A DNA stretch of 64,000 bases from Pedosphaera parvula Ellin514 (GCF_000172555.1 NZ_ABOX02000013.1:1-64000), one strand, 5' to 3'; positions 1-8,402 are shown, numbered from the stretch's first letter. Program-made: numbers and translations. Notes: generated by a model not told the origin, from the sequence alone.

Positions 1-38
1 TTGGGTAACCGTGCAATTCTTCCACGACGCCTTGCCAT
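1..38 (-). CDS. N-terminal fragment of a gene leaving the window (starts MARRRGRIARLP)
   Basis: On the minus strand an ATG at 38-36 opens a reading frame that continues to base 1 and encodes a basic start, MARRRGRIARLP. A near-perfect Shine-Dalgarno sequence, GGAGGT, lies at 48-43 with a 4-base gap to the ATG, and this is the main reason to call it a gene. The basic 'R-x-G-K/R-I-A-R-LP' start resembles small phage-like DUF3486-type or HTH proteins, but twelve residues cannot assign a family. The rest of the gene lies to the left of the window. Confidence 0.5.
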   Translation of the reverse strand, partial: MARRRGRIARLP

Positions 39-48
39 AAATACCTCC

Positions 49-300
49 GTTTGGTTGATTGTTAGATTTGGTTTGTTTGCTGGTTTTCACTGAAAAATGC
101 TTTTCCAGTCCTTGGAACCAAGACCAGTCGGTCTCAGCTCTTTACTTAATTGTGAGACATAAATACTAAAATAGACATACTATGTCAATATATATTTCGA
201 TATTTATTTCACACTGTCAATAATTATTAAGCTAACTTAGTAAATTCTATGCTTTAAACACGCCTCTGGACGTTCGATGTTCGCCCCGCCCTCACCCCTC
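49..300. other. AT-rich intergenic region with two short palindromes
   Basis: No coding region is visible here. Two perfect short inverted repeats stand out. AGACC-AGTC-GGTCT lies at 121-134. GACATA-C-TATGTC lies at 174-186 and sits in a very AT-rich stretch. They are upstream of the leftward gene at 1-38 and could be operator or promoter elements for it. No clear -35/-10 pair was assigned. Confidence 0.35.
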
Positions 301-352
301 CACCTCGCCTCCTACAAAATCTACGTAGGATACGACGTGAGGAGTATCTAAC
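301..352 (+). repeat. REP-like hairpin repeat, copy 1
   Basis: This 52-bp sequence matches copy 2 at 1052-1103 in 49 of 52 positions. It folds as an imperfect hairpin in which CACCTCGCCTCCTAC pairs with a downstream GTAGGATACGACGTG arm. It ends in a conserved tail, GAGGAGTATCTAAC. Placed just upstream of a RAYT-type transposase gene, it has the arrangement expected of repetitive extragenic palindromes mobilised by such enzymes. The REP identification is an inference from position and structure. Confidence 0.75.
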
Positions 353-417
353 CTTGTCTTCAAAACAGCCCACTGCCCACCCTCGACGCAAACAAACATT
401 TCCCTTAACCTCAATCC

Positions 418-1029
418 ATGAAATTCCAGCCGCCGGTCAAACCGCCGCGCGACCCGCTAAATCGCAAGTTCAATTTACCGCGTTTGTGCCGGGAGGATTA
501 TCAGGGCGACGCCGTGGTCATGTGGACGTTGACGGTATTCGACCGGGCCAAAGGCTGGCTCAATCCATGTTTTCACCATTTTTTCCGCGAGTTGATGTTC
601 CACGTGGCAGCGCGGGAAGATCTGGTTTGTCCCATATATTGTTTGATGCCCGACCACCTACATTTGGTCTGGATGGGTTTACGGCGCGACACCGATCAAC
701 TTAACGGCATGTCCTTTCTGCGCACCCACCTTGAGCCGGAGTTGTCACCCGCCAAATTCCAACCCCAGGCGCATGATGCCGTGTTGCGTGCGGAGCAAAG
801 AAAACGAAATGCCTTCGCTCAGGTATGCTTTTATGTCGCGGCAAATCCGGTTCGCGCGACGCTGGCGAACCAACCAGAAGACTGGGCATTCACCGGCTCG
901 GTCCTGCCTGGCTATCCAAAGCTAAATCCACTGGCAGAAGATTATTGGCCAAAGTTCTGGAGAATTTATGCAAAGCTGCGTCAATCCGATGCTGGTAATC
1001 TTGTGCGTCCGTCCATGAAAAGAAAATGA
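418..1029 (+). CDS. REP-associated tyrosine transposase (RAYT, Y1_Tnp/IS200-like)
   Basis: This 203-residue protein is a single-strand DNA transposase-like enzyme of the Y1 (HUH) superfamily. The metal-binding motif is seen as H80-L-H82 in MPDHLHLVW. The likely catalytic tyrosine is Y139 in the family signature YVAANPVRA, followed by the typical P-E-D-W stretch. Length matches RAYTs, which are domesticated relatives of IS200/IS605 transposases that act on REP hairpins. Such a hairpin lies on each side of the gene (301-352 and 1052-1103), as in known RAYT loci. There is no second gene of the TnpB type. The start is the first ATG giving the family N-terminus. No strong ribosome-binding site is visible. 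Confidence 0.85.
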   Translation: MKFQPPVKPPRDPLNRKFNLPRLCREDYQGDAVVMWTLTVFDRAKGWLNPCFHHFFRELMFHVAAREDLVCPIYCLMPDHLHLVWMGLRRDTDQLNGMSFLRTHLEPELSPAKFQPQAHDAVLRAEQRKRNAFAQVCFYVAANPVRATLANQPEDWAFTGSVLPGYPKLNPLAEDYWPKFWRIYAKLRQSDAGNLVRPSMKRK

Positions 1030-1051
1030 GGCTGCAATGCTGGAGTCTCGT

Positions 1052-1103
1052 CACCTCGCCTCCTACAAAATATAAGTAGGAGACGACGTGAGGAGTATCT
1101 AAC
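1052..1103 (+). repeat. REP-like hairpin repeat, copy 2
   Basis: This is the second copy of the 52-bp element, 23 bases after the RAYT stop codon and in the same orientation as copy 1. The arms are stronger here. CTCGTCACCTCGCCTCCTAC (starting at 1048) pairs with the reverse complement of the stretch ending at GTGAGGAG in about 17 of 20 positions, around an AT-rich loop. It differs from copy 1 at three positions, two in the loop and one in the right arm. The arm difference improves pairing. Confidence 0.75.
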
Positions 1104-1518
1104 ATTGGTTCGCAAAAGATACCCCGCATTTCAAAATCAACCAGCGATCCCACCCTCCATCTTCCATCCTCGCCCCCGTTCCCCTTTCGCGTGGTTCGAG
1201 TATTTCGTGGTTAAAAATCTTTATTTCCTCCCTCCTTCAATAGCGAAGCCTAACCGACCAACCCCAAAGCGGGTTGAATAATACAGCCCAGCGGTTGCAC
1301 CTGCTTTTAAGGTGCTACCCTGGGTAAAATGACAAAAAATTCCTCTCCCATTCGCAGCGAAGGGGAGAGGTAGGAGAGGGGTTGAAACCACTAGGGTTCG
1401 AAAGCATTGAAGCATGCCCCGTCATTAGCCTCTTCATTCAGGGAAGCCGCAAAGACGAGAGCAATTTGTGTAAATAATCAGGATCGCCCTGGTTATGCTT
1501 TTCTGAAAAACACATTAC
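1104..1518. other. Intergenic region with repeat-like hairpins
   Basis: No gene is supported here. The stretch contains an AACCC...GGGTT hairpin at 1260-1275. A longer imperfect hairpin follows, with CCCAGCGGTTGCACC (1287-1301) pairing with GGTGCTACCCTGGG (1311-1324). A pyrimidine/purine inverted segment follows around 1343-1382, with CCTCTCC against GGGGAGAGG. This series of hairpins looks like a degenerate dispersed intergenic repeat rather than a single terminator. Its right end is near the 3' end of the DUF2971 gene. Confidence 0.45.
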
Positions 1519-2547
1519 TTAATGACGTGGGCTGGGTAGGATGCGAGGAAACTTTACCTGTTCATATTTTAGCCTGAACTCATCTGGATGAATGTGGGAT
1601 TGATATAACTTTACGTGCCGGAGCTTAGAATTGCTTTTTAAAATTTCAGTAAGTTTCAGCCGGTCTGAAAATTCCATTCTCGCACCCATCGTGATGCTCT
1701 TAATGCAGCCAGGAGGAATGTTAAACAGATGTATCGTGCTTGTTTGTGTTTTCTTCTGCTGATCGGATTTCGCAAGCTCTTTAAAGACGCGCCATTCTTC
1801 TTCATATTTCCATTGCTCGCTCTTTGTGATAAAAGAAATGCAATCTTTATACCCTTCCAATATACCGCTTCTTGGACGGAATTTGGAGTATTGAACCTTC
1901 ACCAATGTCCCTACTGTGACCGCTGGATTGCCATCGGGTGGAAGAAAATAGCCATGGCCTGGATCAAATTCTATGAGAAATCCTTTGTGTGAATCAGTAT
2001 AATGAGACCACATTAAGATGCTGTCCTTGTTTTCCGAAAGGCAAAGTATGCCCAGAGTATTATCAAGATTTGGATCTTGGACCGTGTTCAACCTGCTTTT
2101 AAAGAAACCAGGGTTGCCCTTTAGGTAGTCAAACGTTTGCTGATTATGCCTTACTTGGATGACTTTAAAATCTTCGTAACTCAGGTTTCCACCTTCTATG
2201 ATGTACCGTCGATATTGCTTGCGAATTACAATGTCGGTCAGAGTGTCAACCGTTCCTTCTTCGCAGAATCCATCAAAGCAGGGCAGTAATTCAAATGGGT
2301 CATTCAGGCACGATGGTTGTGTGAACCGGATGCTCAAATTTTCAATAATTTGAATACCCCGTGGAGAAATATATTTGAACAGAGTTTTTGGAGGTTTGGT
2401 GACCATGGATTCTTCTGCAATCCATCCATTCTCATTTTGATGTTCCATGAAATAAGCGGGAATTAATGTGAGCCCGTAATGGTGGTTCAACGTATTTACG
2501 CTCATTTTGAAGTTCTTTCGGGAAGACGGCTTCGCTGCAGTCACCAC
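1519..2547 (-). CDS. DUF2971 family protein
   Basis: This is a soluble protein of up to 342 residues. The conserved DUF2971 pattern is visible. It has an N-terminal L-F-K-Y-I-S-P-R-G stretch, then S-C-L-N-D-P-F-E, then CLSENKDSILMWSHYTDSHKGFLIEFD, and later EQWKYEEEWRVF. The biochemical function of DUF2971 is unknown, although members often occur in accessory regions. Start choice is uncertain. The longest frame begins with a GTG at 2547, while ATG codons at 2505, 2448 and 2406 are possible. The last leaves a start just before the conserved domain (MVTKPPKTLFKY). It stands alone, with a RAYT on its left. No partner gene is evident. Confidence 0.75.
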   Translation of the reverse strand: MVTAAKPSSRKNFKMSVNTLNHHYGLTLIPAYFMEHQNENGWIAEESMVTKPPKTLFKYISPRGIQIIENLSIRFTQPSCLNDPFELLPCFDGFCEEGTVDTLTDIVIRKQYRRYIIEGGNLSYEDFKVIQVRHNQQTFDYLKGNPGFFKSRLNTVQDPNLDNTLGILCLSENKDSILMWSHYTDSHKGFLIEFDPGHGYFLPPDGNPAVTVGTLVKVQYSKFRPRSGILEGYKDCISFITKSEQWKYEEEWRVFKELAKSDQQKKTQTSTIHLFNIPPGCIKSITMGARMEFSDRLKLTEILKSNSKLRHVKLYQSHIHPDEFRLKYEQVKFPRILPSPRH

Positions 2548-2673
2548 GATTCAGGGTGTAATAGCTGGCCCACGGATATTAAAAACGTAATTGCCTCGAC
2601 ATGTAGGGAGGCCAGCGGCGCGGGTGATTTGTATCAATAATTTGGACCGACGCCTTTTAAAAAGCGTGCCTAT

Positions 2674-2883
2674 ATGGGATGGGAAACTGTTACCGCAGAT
2701 AGTATCCTTGATTCCTCACAAATAGATTTCACAGAAGCCTTTTTCCAGGAATGGATATATAACGCTGGGTCTAGGGATTTTGAAGTTGAATTGTCGACAG
2801 CTATCAAGCTGGCTAATATAAGAAAGCCAGTAAAGAAGCTTCCGAGAGTGTTTGGAGCGACTGATTTAAAATGGAAAGATTAG
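2674..2883 (+). CDS. Small hypothetical protein, doubtful
   Basis: This is a 69-residue hydrophilic reading frame with an ATG start. It overlaps the next gene by 13 bases. It has no recognisable domain, signal peptide or strong ribosome-binding site. The overlap with the following secreted protein could mean translational coupling, or the frame could be chance. It is kept because it fills an otherwise empty gap and has a protein-like mix of charged and hydrophobic residues. Confidence 0.3.
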   Translation: MGWETVTADSILDSSQIDFTEAFFQEWIYNAGSRDFEVELSTAIKLANIRKPVKKLPRVFGATDLKWKD

Positions 2884-3599
2884 CATTACGATCACGAGGT
2901 GGGGCAGTGTTCTGGTGCTTGGTGCTGCTCATCGCCCTGCCTGTGTTGGCTGAAGATGCCGAGCGCGGGCAGATTATTCAAACTGTCCGCGAATTCGCCC
3001 GGCGCAATAGGGTGCCTCTAGATCCCAATTTTAGTCCAAATGAAATCAATTCTTTTCGAATAAATTATATTACAAATAATCCTGAGTTTTCTGCCACTGG
3101 GAGAATCATGGTATCCAATCGTTTTGCCTTCTTCTTTGCCGTGCACGACACCAATGTCGAGGTTAGTTATTTTAAGCTTGTTAATCCATCAATGAGCGCG
3201 CTGATAGAGAACCGTCCGCTTTCTGAACTTGCGAGTGTGGCTGCAAAGACCAACCTCCTTACCGAAGAAACGGCATTTCGCCTAGCAAAAGAGTATTTCA
3301 AGTTGCAGGGCCACAAAGATGAAAATTTCCATGCCCCTTTTTTTAAACAGATTACATTCGGCAACAAAGAGCATGATCCAAAACACTACTTTGCCTTTCC
3401 ATTCTACGAAGCTGAATGGGTTCGTAAGGATGCAAAAAACGTGCCCAGTGATTTGCAGCAGGTAATGCTACCTAACGTGGTTATCCGAGTCAGTGGTATT
3501 ACATCCAACTTGGAATATTATTCCAAGGTCTCGCTGCCCGTCGGTAAAGATTTTGAAACAAGCTTCAAAGCACCCAAAAAAGGGGTCAAACCAAAGTAA
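2871..3599 (+). CDS. Secreted hypothetical protein
   Basis: This protein of 242 residues has a clear signal peptide, MERLALRSRGGAVFWCLVLLIALPVLAEDAE, with probable cleavage after L-A. The mature part is about 210 residues and mixed alpha/beta in character, with no repeats and no recognised catalytic motif. The C-terminus is basic (APKKGVKPK). I do not recognise the family; secreted proteins of this style are common lineage-specific genes in Verrucomicrobia. The 69-residue frame upstream overlaps its start. Confidence 0.6.
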   Translation: MERLALRSRGGAVFWCLVLLIALPVLAEDAERGQIIQTVREFARRNRVPLDPNFSPNEINSFRINYITNNPEFSATGRIMVSNRFAFFFAVHDTNVEVSYFKLVNPSMSALIENRPLSELASVAAKTNLLTEETAFRLAKEYFKLQGHKDENFHAPFFKQITFGNKEHDPKHYFAFPFYEAEWVRKDAKNVPSDLQQVMLPNVVIRVSGITSNLEYYSKVSLPVGKDFETSFKAPKKGVKPK

Positions 3600-3704
3600 T
3601 GACACTATGTTTTTGAGGACCTTTGAGAAGGACGCTTTCGCGGTGGTCGCCACGGTTCATGACTTGATAGATAGCCCCCGGATACGATGCAATTTCCCCA
3701 TCAA

Positions 3705-4514
3705 TCATTCCGCCGCACGGTGATATGCCCTTTTCTGCCGATACATTTCAAGCCGCTCGTGCATCTTCTGCCAGTCTTTCTCTCTAACACCCAGAAAACC
3801 CATGGCTTTCTGTTGATACTGGATTGCCACCCCAAAATCACCAACTTCGGCGTACGCTGCGGCAAGTATGTCAATCCGGAGCCAACTCTTCCAGTTCGTC
3901 AATTGGCACGCCTTTGTCGCAAGTGTAACAGCTTCTTCACCGTTGCGAAAAGAATCGGTCGGGCAAGTAGCGAGCAACCACGCGAGATTGCCGTATGCCA
4001 CACCATTGGTTGGCTCCAAGGATATGGCGTGCAAAAAATCGGGTTGAGCTTTCTCAAAGTTACCTTTTTTGTAATTCGCGTACCCGCGACCATTATAGGC
4101 ACTGGAAAGATTTGTATTCAGTTGGATGGCCTCGTTGAAGTCGGCAATTGCCTTCTCTAATTCGTTCTTCTGGCCGTACTCAGACCCACGATTAAAATAA
4201 AGGCCTGCTTCTCGCGGTTCCAGCCGGATGGCTTCAGTATAATCTGTAATTGCTTTGTCGAAATCCTTTTGCAGATCGTAGTTATATGCGCGCTTGAAAT
4301 AGAGTATGTATTCGCCTGGACTGAGTCGGATCGCCTCGGTGTAGTCGTTGATGGCGTTTTCTATATCGCCTTTCTTATTGTACGAATCTCCGCGAATGAC
4401 GAAGCCTTGCGCGTCCTTGGGGCGGCTGCGCGGAATGCTAAGCATCGCGCCAATTAACGCCAAGGCCGCAAGCGCCCAAGTAGCACGATGTTTTAATGTC
4501 TGCGAATTGTTCAT
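3705..4514 (-). CDS. Membrane-anchored tetratricopeptide repeat protein
   Basis: This 269-residue protein has one N-terminal transmembrane or signal-anchor segment (about residues 12-26, WALAALALIGAML). About five TPR units of 34 residues follow. Their signature is clear in repeated D-Y-T-E-A-I-R-L and YFNRG/YNGRGYANYKKGNFEKA stretches. TPR arrays act as protein-binding scaffolds, and here the array would face the periplasm. The gene is divergent from the HEAT-type protein at 4726 and convergent with the secreted protein ending at 3599. Its partner cannot be told from the sequence. Confidence 0.8.
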   Translation of the reverse strand: MNNSQTLKHRATWALAALALIGAMLSIPRSRPKDAQGFVIRGDSYNKKGDIENAINDYTEAIRLSPGEYILYFKRAYNYDLQKDFDKAITDYTEAIRLEPREAGLYFNRGSEYGQKNELEKAIADFNEAIQLNTNLSSAYNGRGYANYKKGNFEKAQPDFLHAISLEPTNGVAYGNLAWLLATCPTDSFRNGEEAVTLATKACQLTNWKSWLRIDILAAAYAEVGDFGVAIQYQQKAMGFLGVREKDWQKMHERLEMYRQKRAYHRAAE

Positions 4515-4725
4515 TCGATATCAAATGTGCATGGTCGGACTATGGACACGAAAAGTCCAGCCACTACCAAGGTCCGCACCGAGAAGCGGCCAACTTATTT
4601 GCACTCATGTTGAGATTCCCTGTGGAAGACCGTTTCGCGGCGTTCGCCATGCAGGAAGCAATGTGGCGTCTCCTTTCCTTCTCGCCAACCCGGGCGGTTT
4701 CGGTATCGTGCCCCTGAAAACCGGA

Positions 4726-5385
4726 ATGAAATCTCCACGTGCCATCACAATCGCTGCCACACTCCTCTTCCTCGGCTTCTTCGCCTTCTATATTACCCGT
4801 CCCCAAGAACCGAGCTACAAAGGCAGGACAATGGCCCAGTGGCTGAGTGCGGCCAACCGACCAGGAAATGCACAATCCAATGAATATCGCGATAGTATGG
4901 TCGCCATCAAAGCCATTGGCACCAACGCGATCCCTACACTTCTTAAATATTTGGAAGCCCGCGATTCCACCTTTACGTTACGAGTCAATTCGTTCCTGCC
5001 CCGGACGTTGCGCCTCCATTTTAATTTGGCTACCGCTCACGAAAAACACGAATGGGCTTATCTCAGTTTTGCCGACCTCGGAAAAGAGGGTTTACCTGCG
5101 GTGCCTGCCCTGGGTGAACTTGCCAAACACCCCAATTCAGACACCCGGGCATGGACGTTCTCCTGCCTCTATAACATCTGCCCTGAGAAGCAAACCTATC
5201 AGCCCATCCTCACTCAGTTTCTCCATGATCAAGATCGAATCCTCCGTCTCGACGCCGCCAGAACCATCCGCAATTTGTACCCATCCGAAGCGGAACAATT
5301 AGGCGCTTACAAGGAATTCCCCGAACTAAAAACCCCGCCCGCAACGAACACCCTTTCCGCCAGCGACTCAGCGGGAACCAAATGA
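4726..5385 (+). CDS. Membrane-anchored HEAT-repeat-like protein
   Basis: The protein has 219 residues from the ATG at 4726, which opens directly into a signal-anchor (MKSPRAITIAATLLFLGFF). The frame is open further upstream to 4348, but that stretch overlaps the start of the divergent TPR gene and looks noncoding. After the anchor comes Y-K-G-R-T-M-A-Q-W-L, a pattern often seen before HEAT repeats in Verrucomicrobia. Helical repeats follow (A-I-K-A-I-G-T-N-A-I-P-T-L-L-K-Y-L; EGLPAVPALGELAKHP; RILRLDAARTIRNLYP). A scaffold role is likely; no enzyme motif is seen. Confidence 0.7.
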   Translation: MKSPRAITIAATLLFLGFFAFYITRPQEPSYKGRTMAQWLSAANRPGNAQSNEYRDSMVAIKAIGTNAIPTLLKYLEARDSTFTLRVNSFLPRTLRLHFNLATAHEKHEWAYLSFADLGKEGLPAVPALGELAKHPNSDTRAWTFSCLYNICPEKQTYQPILTQFLHDQDRILRLDAARTIRNLYPSEAEQLGAYKEFPELKTPPATNTLSASDSAGTK

Positions 5386-5685
5386 AATGTGAAAGGAGCG
5401 GTCGTCACGGTTCATGGCCAGAGCAATTTTCGTCACTCACTTGAAGCAACACTTTTTTCCTCACGGCAAAACTCCAGCATTTTCCATCTTTTAGACCGGT
5501 TGACTCGGATCGGGCTTTTTGAAAGACTGCCTACATCCGCCGTCAAATTTGGAGCAAGTTTGCCGGAGCCAATGGAAAGCTCAAAGATTTGAAAAAGTAA
5601 GAACCTGCGCCAATATGGTTAATCAAAGCATAAAGAGGACATCGCTATTCTCTATCATAATCGCTTTCAACGCCCAGTCCCTCTT
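5386..5685. other. Intergenic region
   Basis: No gene is supported between the HEAT-type protein and the lipoprotein at 5696. The frame of the lipoprotein is open back to 5519, but its upstream residues do not resemble a signal sequence. The real ribosome-binding site sits at the right edge of this stretch. Nothing else stands out. Confidence 0.4.
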
Positions 5686-5695
5686 GAGGTTCCTG

Positions 5696-6394
5696 ATGCC
5701 ATGCCTGGTGGCCGTCATTGCTTCCTCTTGTGCCACCGGCAGTTGCCAACGCGAACCAGCGCATGCAGAAGTAGAAAGCAATTTGCCCCGCTGGGGTCAG
5801 GTTGTCGATCCAGATGGCGACTGCAAATTTTTCGTCGCCCAGGACACGCTCCTGATCCACGTGCCGGGCTCGGCCCACGCTCATGACCTGGCTGCGGAGA
5901 TCGACCGGGTCAACGCGCCACGCGTGCTTCGCCAAGTCAAGGGGGATTTCACCATTCAGGTTCGAGTAGACGGCCGGTTTGCGCCCGGGGAGGAATCGAC
6001 GCAGGAAAACCGGGTCGGTTATAACGGCGCCGGTCTTGTCGTCATGGCTAACCCGCAAAACGTCGTCACCCTCGCCCGCGCCGTCCTGCAGCATCCTGGC
6101 GAAGGTCCGGTCCCGTATGCCAACTTCGAAATCCGCATCAACGGCAACCTGCAACGCATCGGAATGACCGGCGACCATCCACTTCCGAAAACCGGCCCGG
6201 TCTTTCTCCGCCTGCAACGGCGCGGTTCAAAGATAACTGGCGCAGTCAGCCTCAACGGCGACCATTGGGACGAACTCGGTTCCAGGAAGATCCCGAACAA
6301 ATGGCGGAAAAAACTTCAGGCTGGCGTCGTCGCCATCAGCACATCGACCGAGGAGTTTAATCCGCAGTTTTCGGAGTTTAAAATTTCCAAATAA
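5696..6394 (+). CDS. Secreted lipoprotein with DUF1349-like (concanavalin-fold) domain
   Basis: This 232-residue protein starts at 5696. The start is chosen because GAGGT (5686-5690) lies five bases upstream and because it opens directly into a lipoprotein-type signal, MPCLVAVIASSCATGSC. The mature domain carries the pattern of DUF1349 or similar beta-sandwich proteins: V-K-G-D-F-T-I-Q-V-R-V near residue 85, then YNGAGLVVMANPQNVVTLAR, YANFEIRING, VFLRLQRRGSKITGAVSLNGDHW and LQAGVVAIST. Such domains resemble concanavalin-like lectins and may bind carbohydrate. No neighbour suggests a specific substrate. Upstream in-frame ATGs (5519, 5615) are less likely starts. Confidence 0.7.
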   Translation: MPCLVAVIASSCATGSCQREPAHAEVESNLPRWGQVVDPDGDCKFFVAQDTLLIHVPGSAHAHDLAAEIDRVNAPRVLRQVKGDFTIQVRVDGRFAPGEESTQENRVGYNGAGLVVMANPQNVVTLARAVLQHPGEGPVPYANFEIRINGNLQRIGMTGDHPLPKTGPVFLRLQRRGSKITGAVSLNGDHWDELGSRKIPNKWRKKLQAGVVAISTSTEEFNPQFSEFKISK

Positions 6395-6473
6395 ACGTCC
6401 GTCGGTCAGGCTGTTGGAATTATTAATGAAATGGGTGCCATAAATTCTGCGCGGCGCGAAAATTTCAATTCAG

Positions 6474-6505
6474 GTCCACCAAGCCTGTAGGTGGGCTTGG
6501 TGGAC
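6474..6505. terminator. Strong hairpin between convergent genes
   Basis: A perfect 12-bp stem, GTCCACCAAGCC (6474-6485) with GGCTTGGTGGAC (6494-6505), has an 8-base loop. It lies in the 133-base gap between the convergent lipoprotein and GH25 genes. No long T-run follows on either strand, although an AATTTT stretch lies beyond it on the minus strand. A bidirectional terminator is the simplest reading. Confidence 0.5.
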
Positions 6506-6527
6506 GGGGTTTGGCCGGGTACTAATT

Positions 6528-8357
6528 CTAATTCCAGCTTCCGCCAAGCGTCGGCCAGCCGTACCAGGTGCCGCTGGGTGTTTGTTGGTAGGCGTGAACC
6601 ATGTCGCCGGTGGGCGCTGTCGTGAAGACTTCCAGACGGCCATCGGAGTTGACTCCGAGACAGGGCCGGATCTCCTGCGTGAACACCGGAGTCGAGGGCA
6701 GGCTCGACCACGATCCCCAGTTGGCGGAATTGATGCGGTCCATGTGGCCATCAGTGCCAATGACCAGAACCTCCAGGGTGCCGTTGCTGTTAAGGGCCGC
6801 CACGGGTTTGGCATTTTGAGAGAACGTCCATCCTCCCATGCTTGGCCAACCGGTATACCAGCCGCCATTGGCCGCAGTTTGATAAGCGTGATAGAGGGAG
6901 CCAGTACTGCCAATGATGAAAATTTCCAAACGCCCATCGGCATTGCGCGTCAAAGCCGTCCGCGCAGTCTGAGACCACGACCCACCGAGATTGGCAAATC
7001 CTGACCAACCGCCATTAATAACATTTTGATAGATGTGATAGAGATTGCCCGTATTGCCAATCAGAAACACCTCCTGACGACCATCCAGATCGTTGCCAGC
7101 GGAGATGCAGACATTCTGGTCCCAAGTGCCGCCCAACTGACTCCAGGCAGACCAGCTCGTGCTGCTGCCAGGCGTGTTTTCATTGATATGGCACAATCCA
7201 CCGCCGGTCCCGACGATGAATACTTCGATGCGCCCGTCCTGGTTTGCATTGGCCGCGACACAGGCGGTTTGTGTGAAGGTGTAGCTGTTATCAACCTGAC
7301 CCCAGCCGGACCAGCTCGTGCTGTCGCCTGCGGTTTGTTGGTAAATGTGATCCAAATGCCCGTCGGTGCCGATAATGAAAACCTCCAGTCGGCCATCAGA
7401 ATTCATCTGCACTGCGGGAAGGGTGTTTGCGGCAAAAGTGAAGCCGCCCAGTGAGAGCCAGCCGCTCCAGCCGCCAGTGCCAAAATAATTATGCTGAAGA
7501 ATCCCGCTCTTGTTGACGGCGAAGAGTTCCATGTGCCCATCGGAGTTCCTCGCCACGCAGGGATCAATATGCGGATCAGCAGTGCTCGTGGCGGTTACCG
7601 CCGCGAGGCTGCCACCGAGCACATCCATATCCACGTTGCCCGAAACGCCGGAGACCGAGCCACTGGAGGTGAACTGCCACGCAGTCCAGACGCCCGAGCC
7701 CCAAACGGCACAATTGCCGCAAACATTCCAGGGACCGCCGGTCTGAGGATTTTGGCCGTTGTAATTGGCCAGGTCGGAATTCCACCCCGAAACGCTGGTG
7801 TCAAAGTAGCAGGCGTTGCAGGAGCTAACGTAGATGAAGGGTTTGATCTTCGCTCCTGCCCCGTTGGCATCGGAGACGATGGCGTTGCACCACTTGTTCG
7901 CCCAGTCGGAATAACTGCTCGCGCCCACCACGCCATTCCAGGTTTCCATGTCCAGCATCGGCATGAGGGTCTTGCCGTCACCTTTGATATAAGAGCCAGC
8001 TTCGTTCCAGAAGTAGCTGGCCTCTGAGCTGGGGCTGGTCAGGTCGGGACGGGCAAAATGATAAGCGCCCATGATCACACCAGCAGACTTGCCATTGCCA
8101 GCGTTGTAAGTGAAATCGGCATCGATGAAGTAGGTGCCTTCAGTGGCTTTGGCCCAGGCAAAGCTGATGCCGGAGCCTTTGATGCTCGACCAGTTGGGAG
8201 TGCCTTGGTAGGAGGAAACATCAATGCCCATGGAACGTTGCGCCAGCACACGTCCGGGTGCAAAGGCCAGTGCCAGCGTGGCGGCAATCATGCCTGTTCG
8301 TTGAATGATTAATGAGATGGACGGTTGACTTAACTTTCTTGTTAGTGGTGTTTTCAT
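6528..8357 (-). CDS. GH25 lysozyme-like enzyme fused to a PLL-type seven-bladed propeller
   Basis: This is a secreted protein of 609 residues with a signal peptide ending near A-L-A-F-A-P-G-R-V-L-A-Q. Residues about 43-250 form a glycoside hydrolase family 25 domain. GIDVSSYQG holds the first catalytic-site Asp, F-A-W-A-K-A-T-E-G follows, and MPMLDMETW has the D-x-E pair. This fold hydrolyses the MurNAc-GlcNAc bond of peptidoglycan. Residues about 265-609 carry seven repeats of the form N-x-D-G-R-L-E-V-F-I-I-G-T-D-G-x-L-x-H-I-Y-Q followed by W-S-G-W-x-x-L-G-G. This is the blade signature of PLL/fucose-binding-lectin propellers. It lies 45 bases downstream of the small membrane protein at 8403-8927. 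Confidence 0.85.
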   Translation of the reverse strand: MKTPLTRKLSQPSISLIIQRTGMIAATLALAFAPGRVLAQRSMGIDVSSYQGTPNWSSIKGSGISFAWAKATEGTYFIDADFTYNAGNGKSAGVIMGAYHFARPDLTSPSSEASYFWNEAGSYIKGDGKTLMPMLDMETWNGVVGASSYSDWANKWCNAIVSDANGAGAKIKPFIYVSSCNACYFDTSVSGWNSDLANYNGQNPQTGGPWNVCGNCAVWGSGVWTAWQFTSSGSVSGVSGNVDMDVLGGSLAAVTATSTADPHIDPCVARNSDGHMELFAVNKSGILQHNYFGTGGWSGWLSLGGFTFAANTLPAVQMNSDGRLEVFIIGTDGHLDHIYQQTAGDSTSWSGWGQVDNSYTFTQTACVAANANQDGRIEVFIVGTGGGLCHINENTPGSSTSWSAWSQLGGTWDQNVCISAGNDLDGRQEVFLIGNTGNLYHIYQNVINGGWSGFANLGGSWSQTARTALTRNADGRLEIFIIGSTGSLYHAYQTAANGGWYTGWPSMGGWTFSQNAKPVAALNSNGTLEVLVIGTDGHMDRINSANWGSWSSLPSTPVFTQEIRPCLGVNSDGRLEVFTTAPTGDMVHAYQQTPSGTWYGWPTLGGSWN

Positions 8358-8402
8358 ATTAGTTTTTGCTGGGGTTTTCTAATCTTCTTTCCAGCACGCC
8401 AG

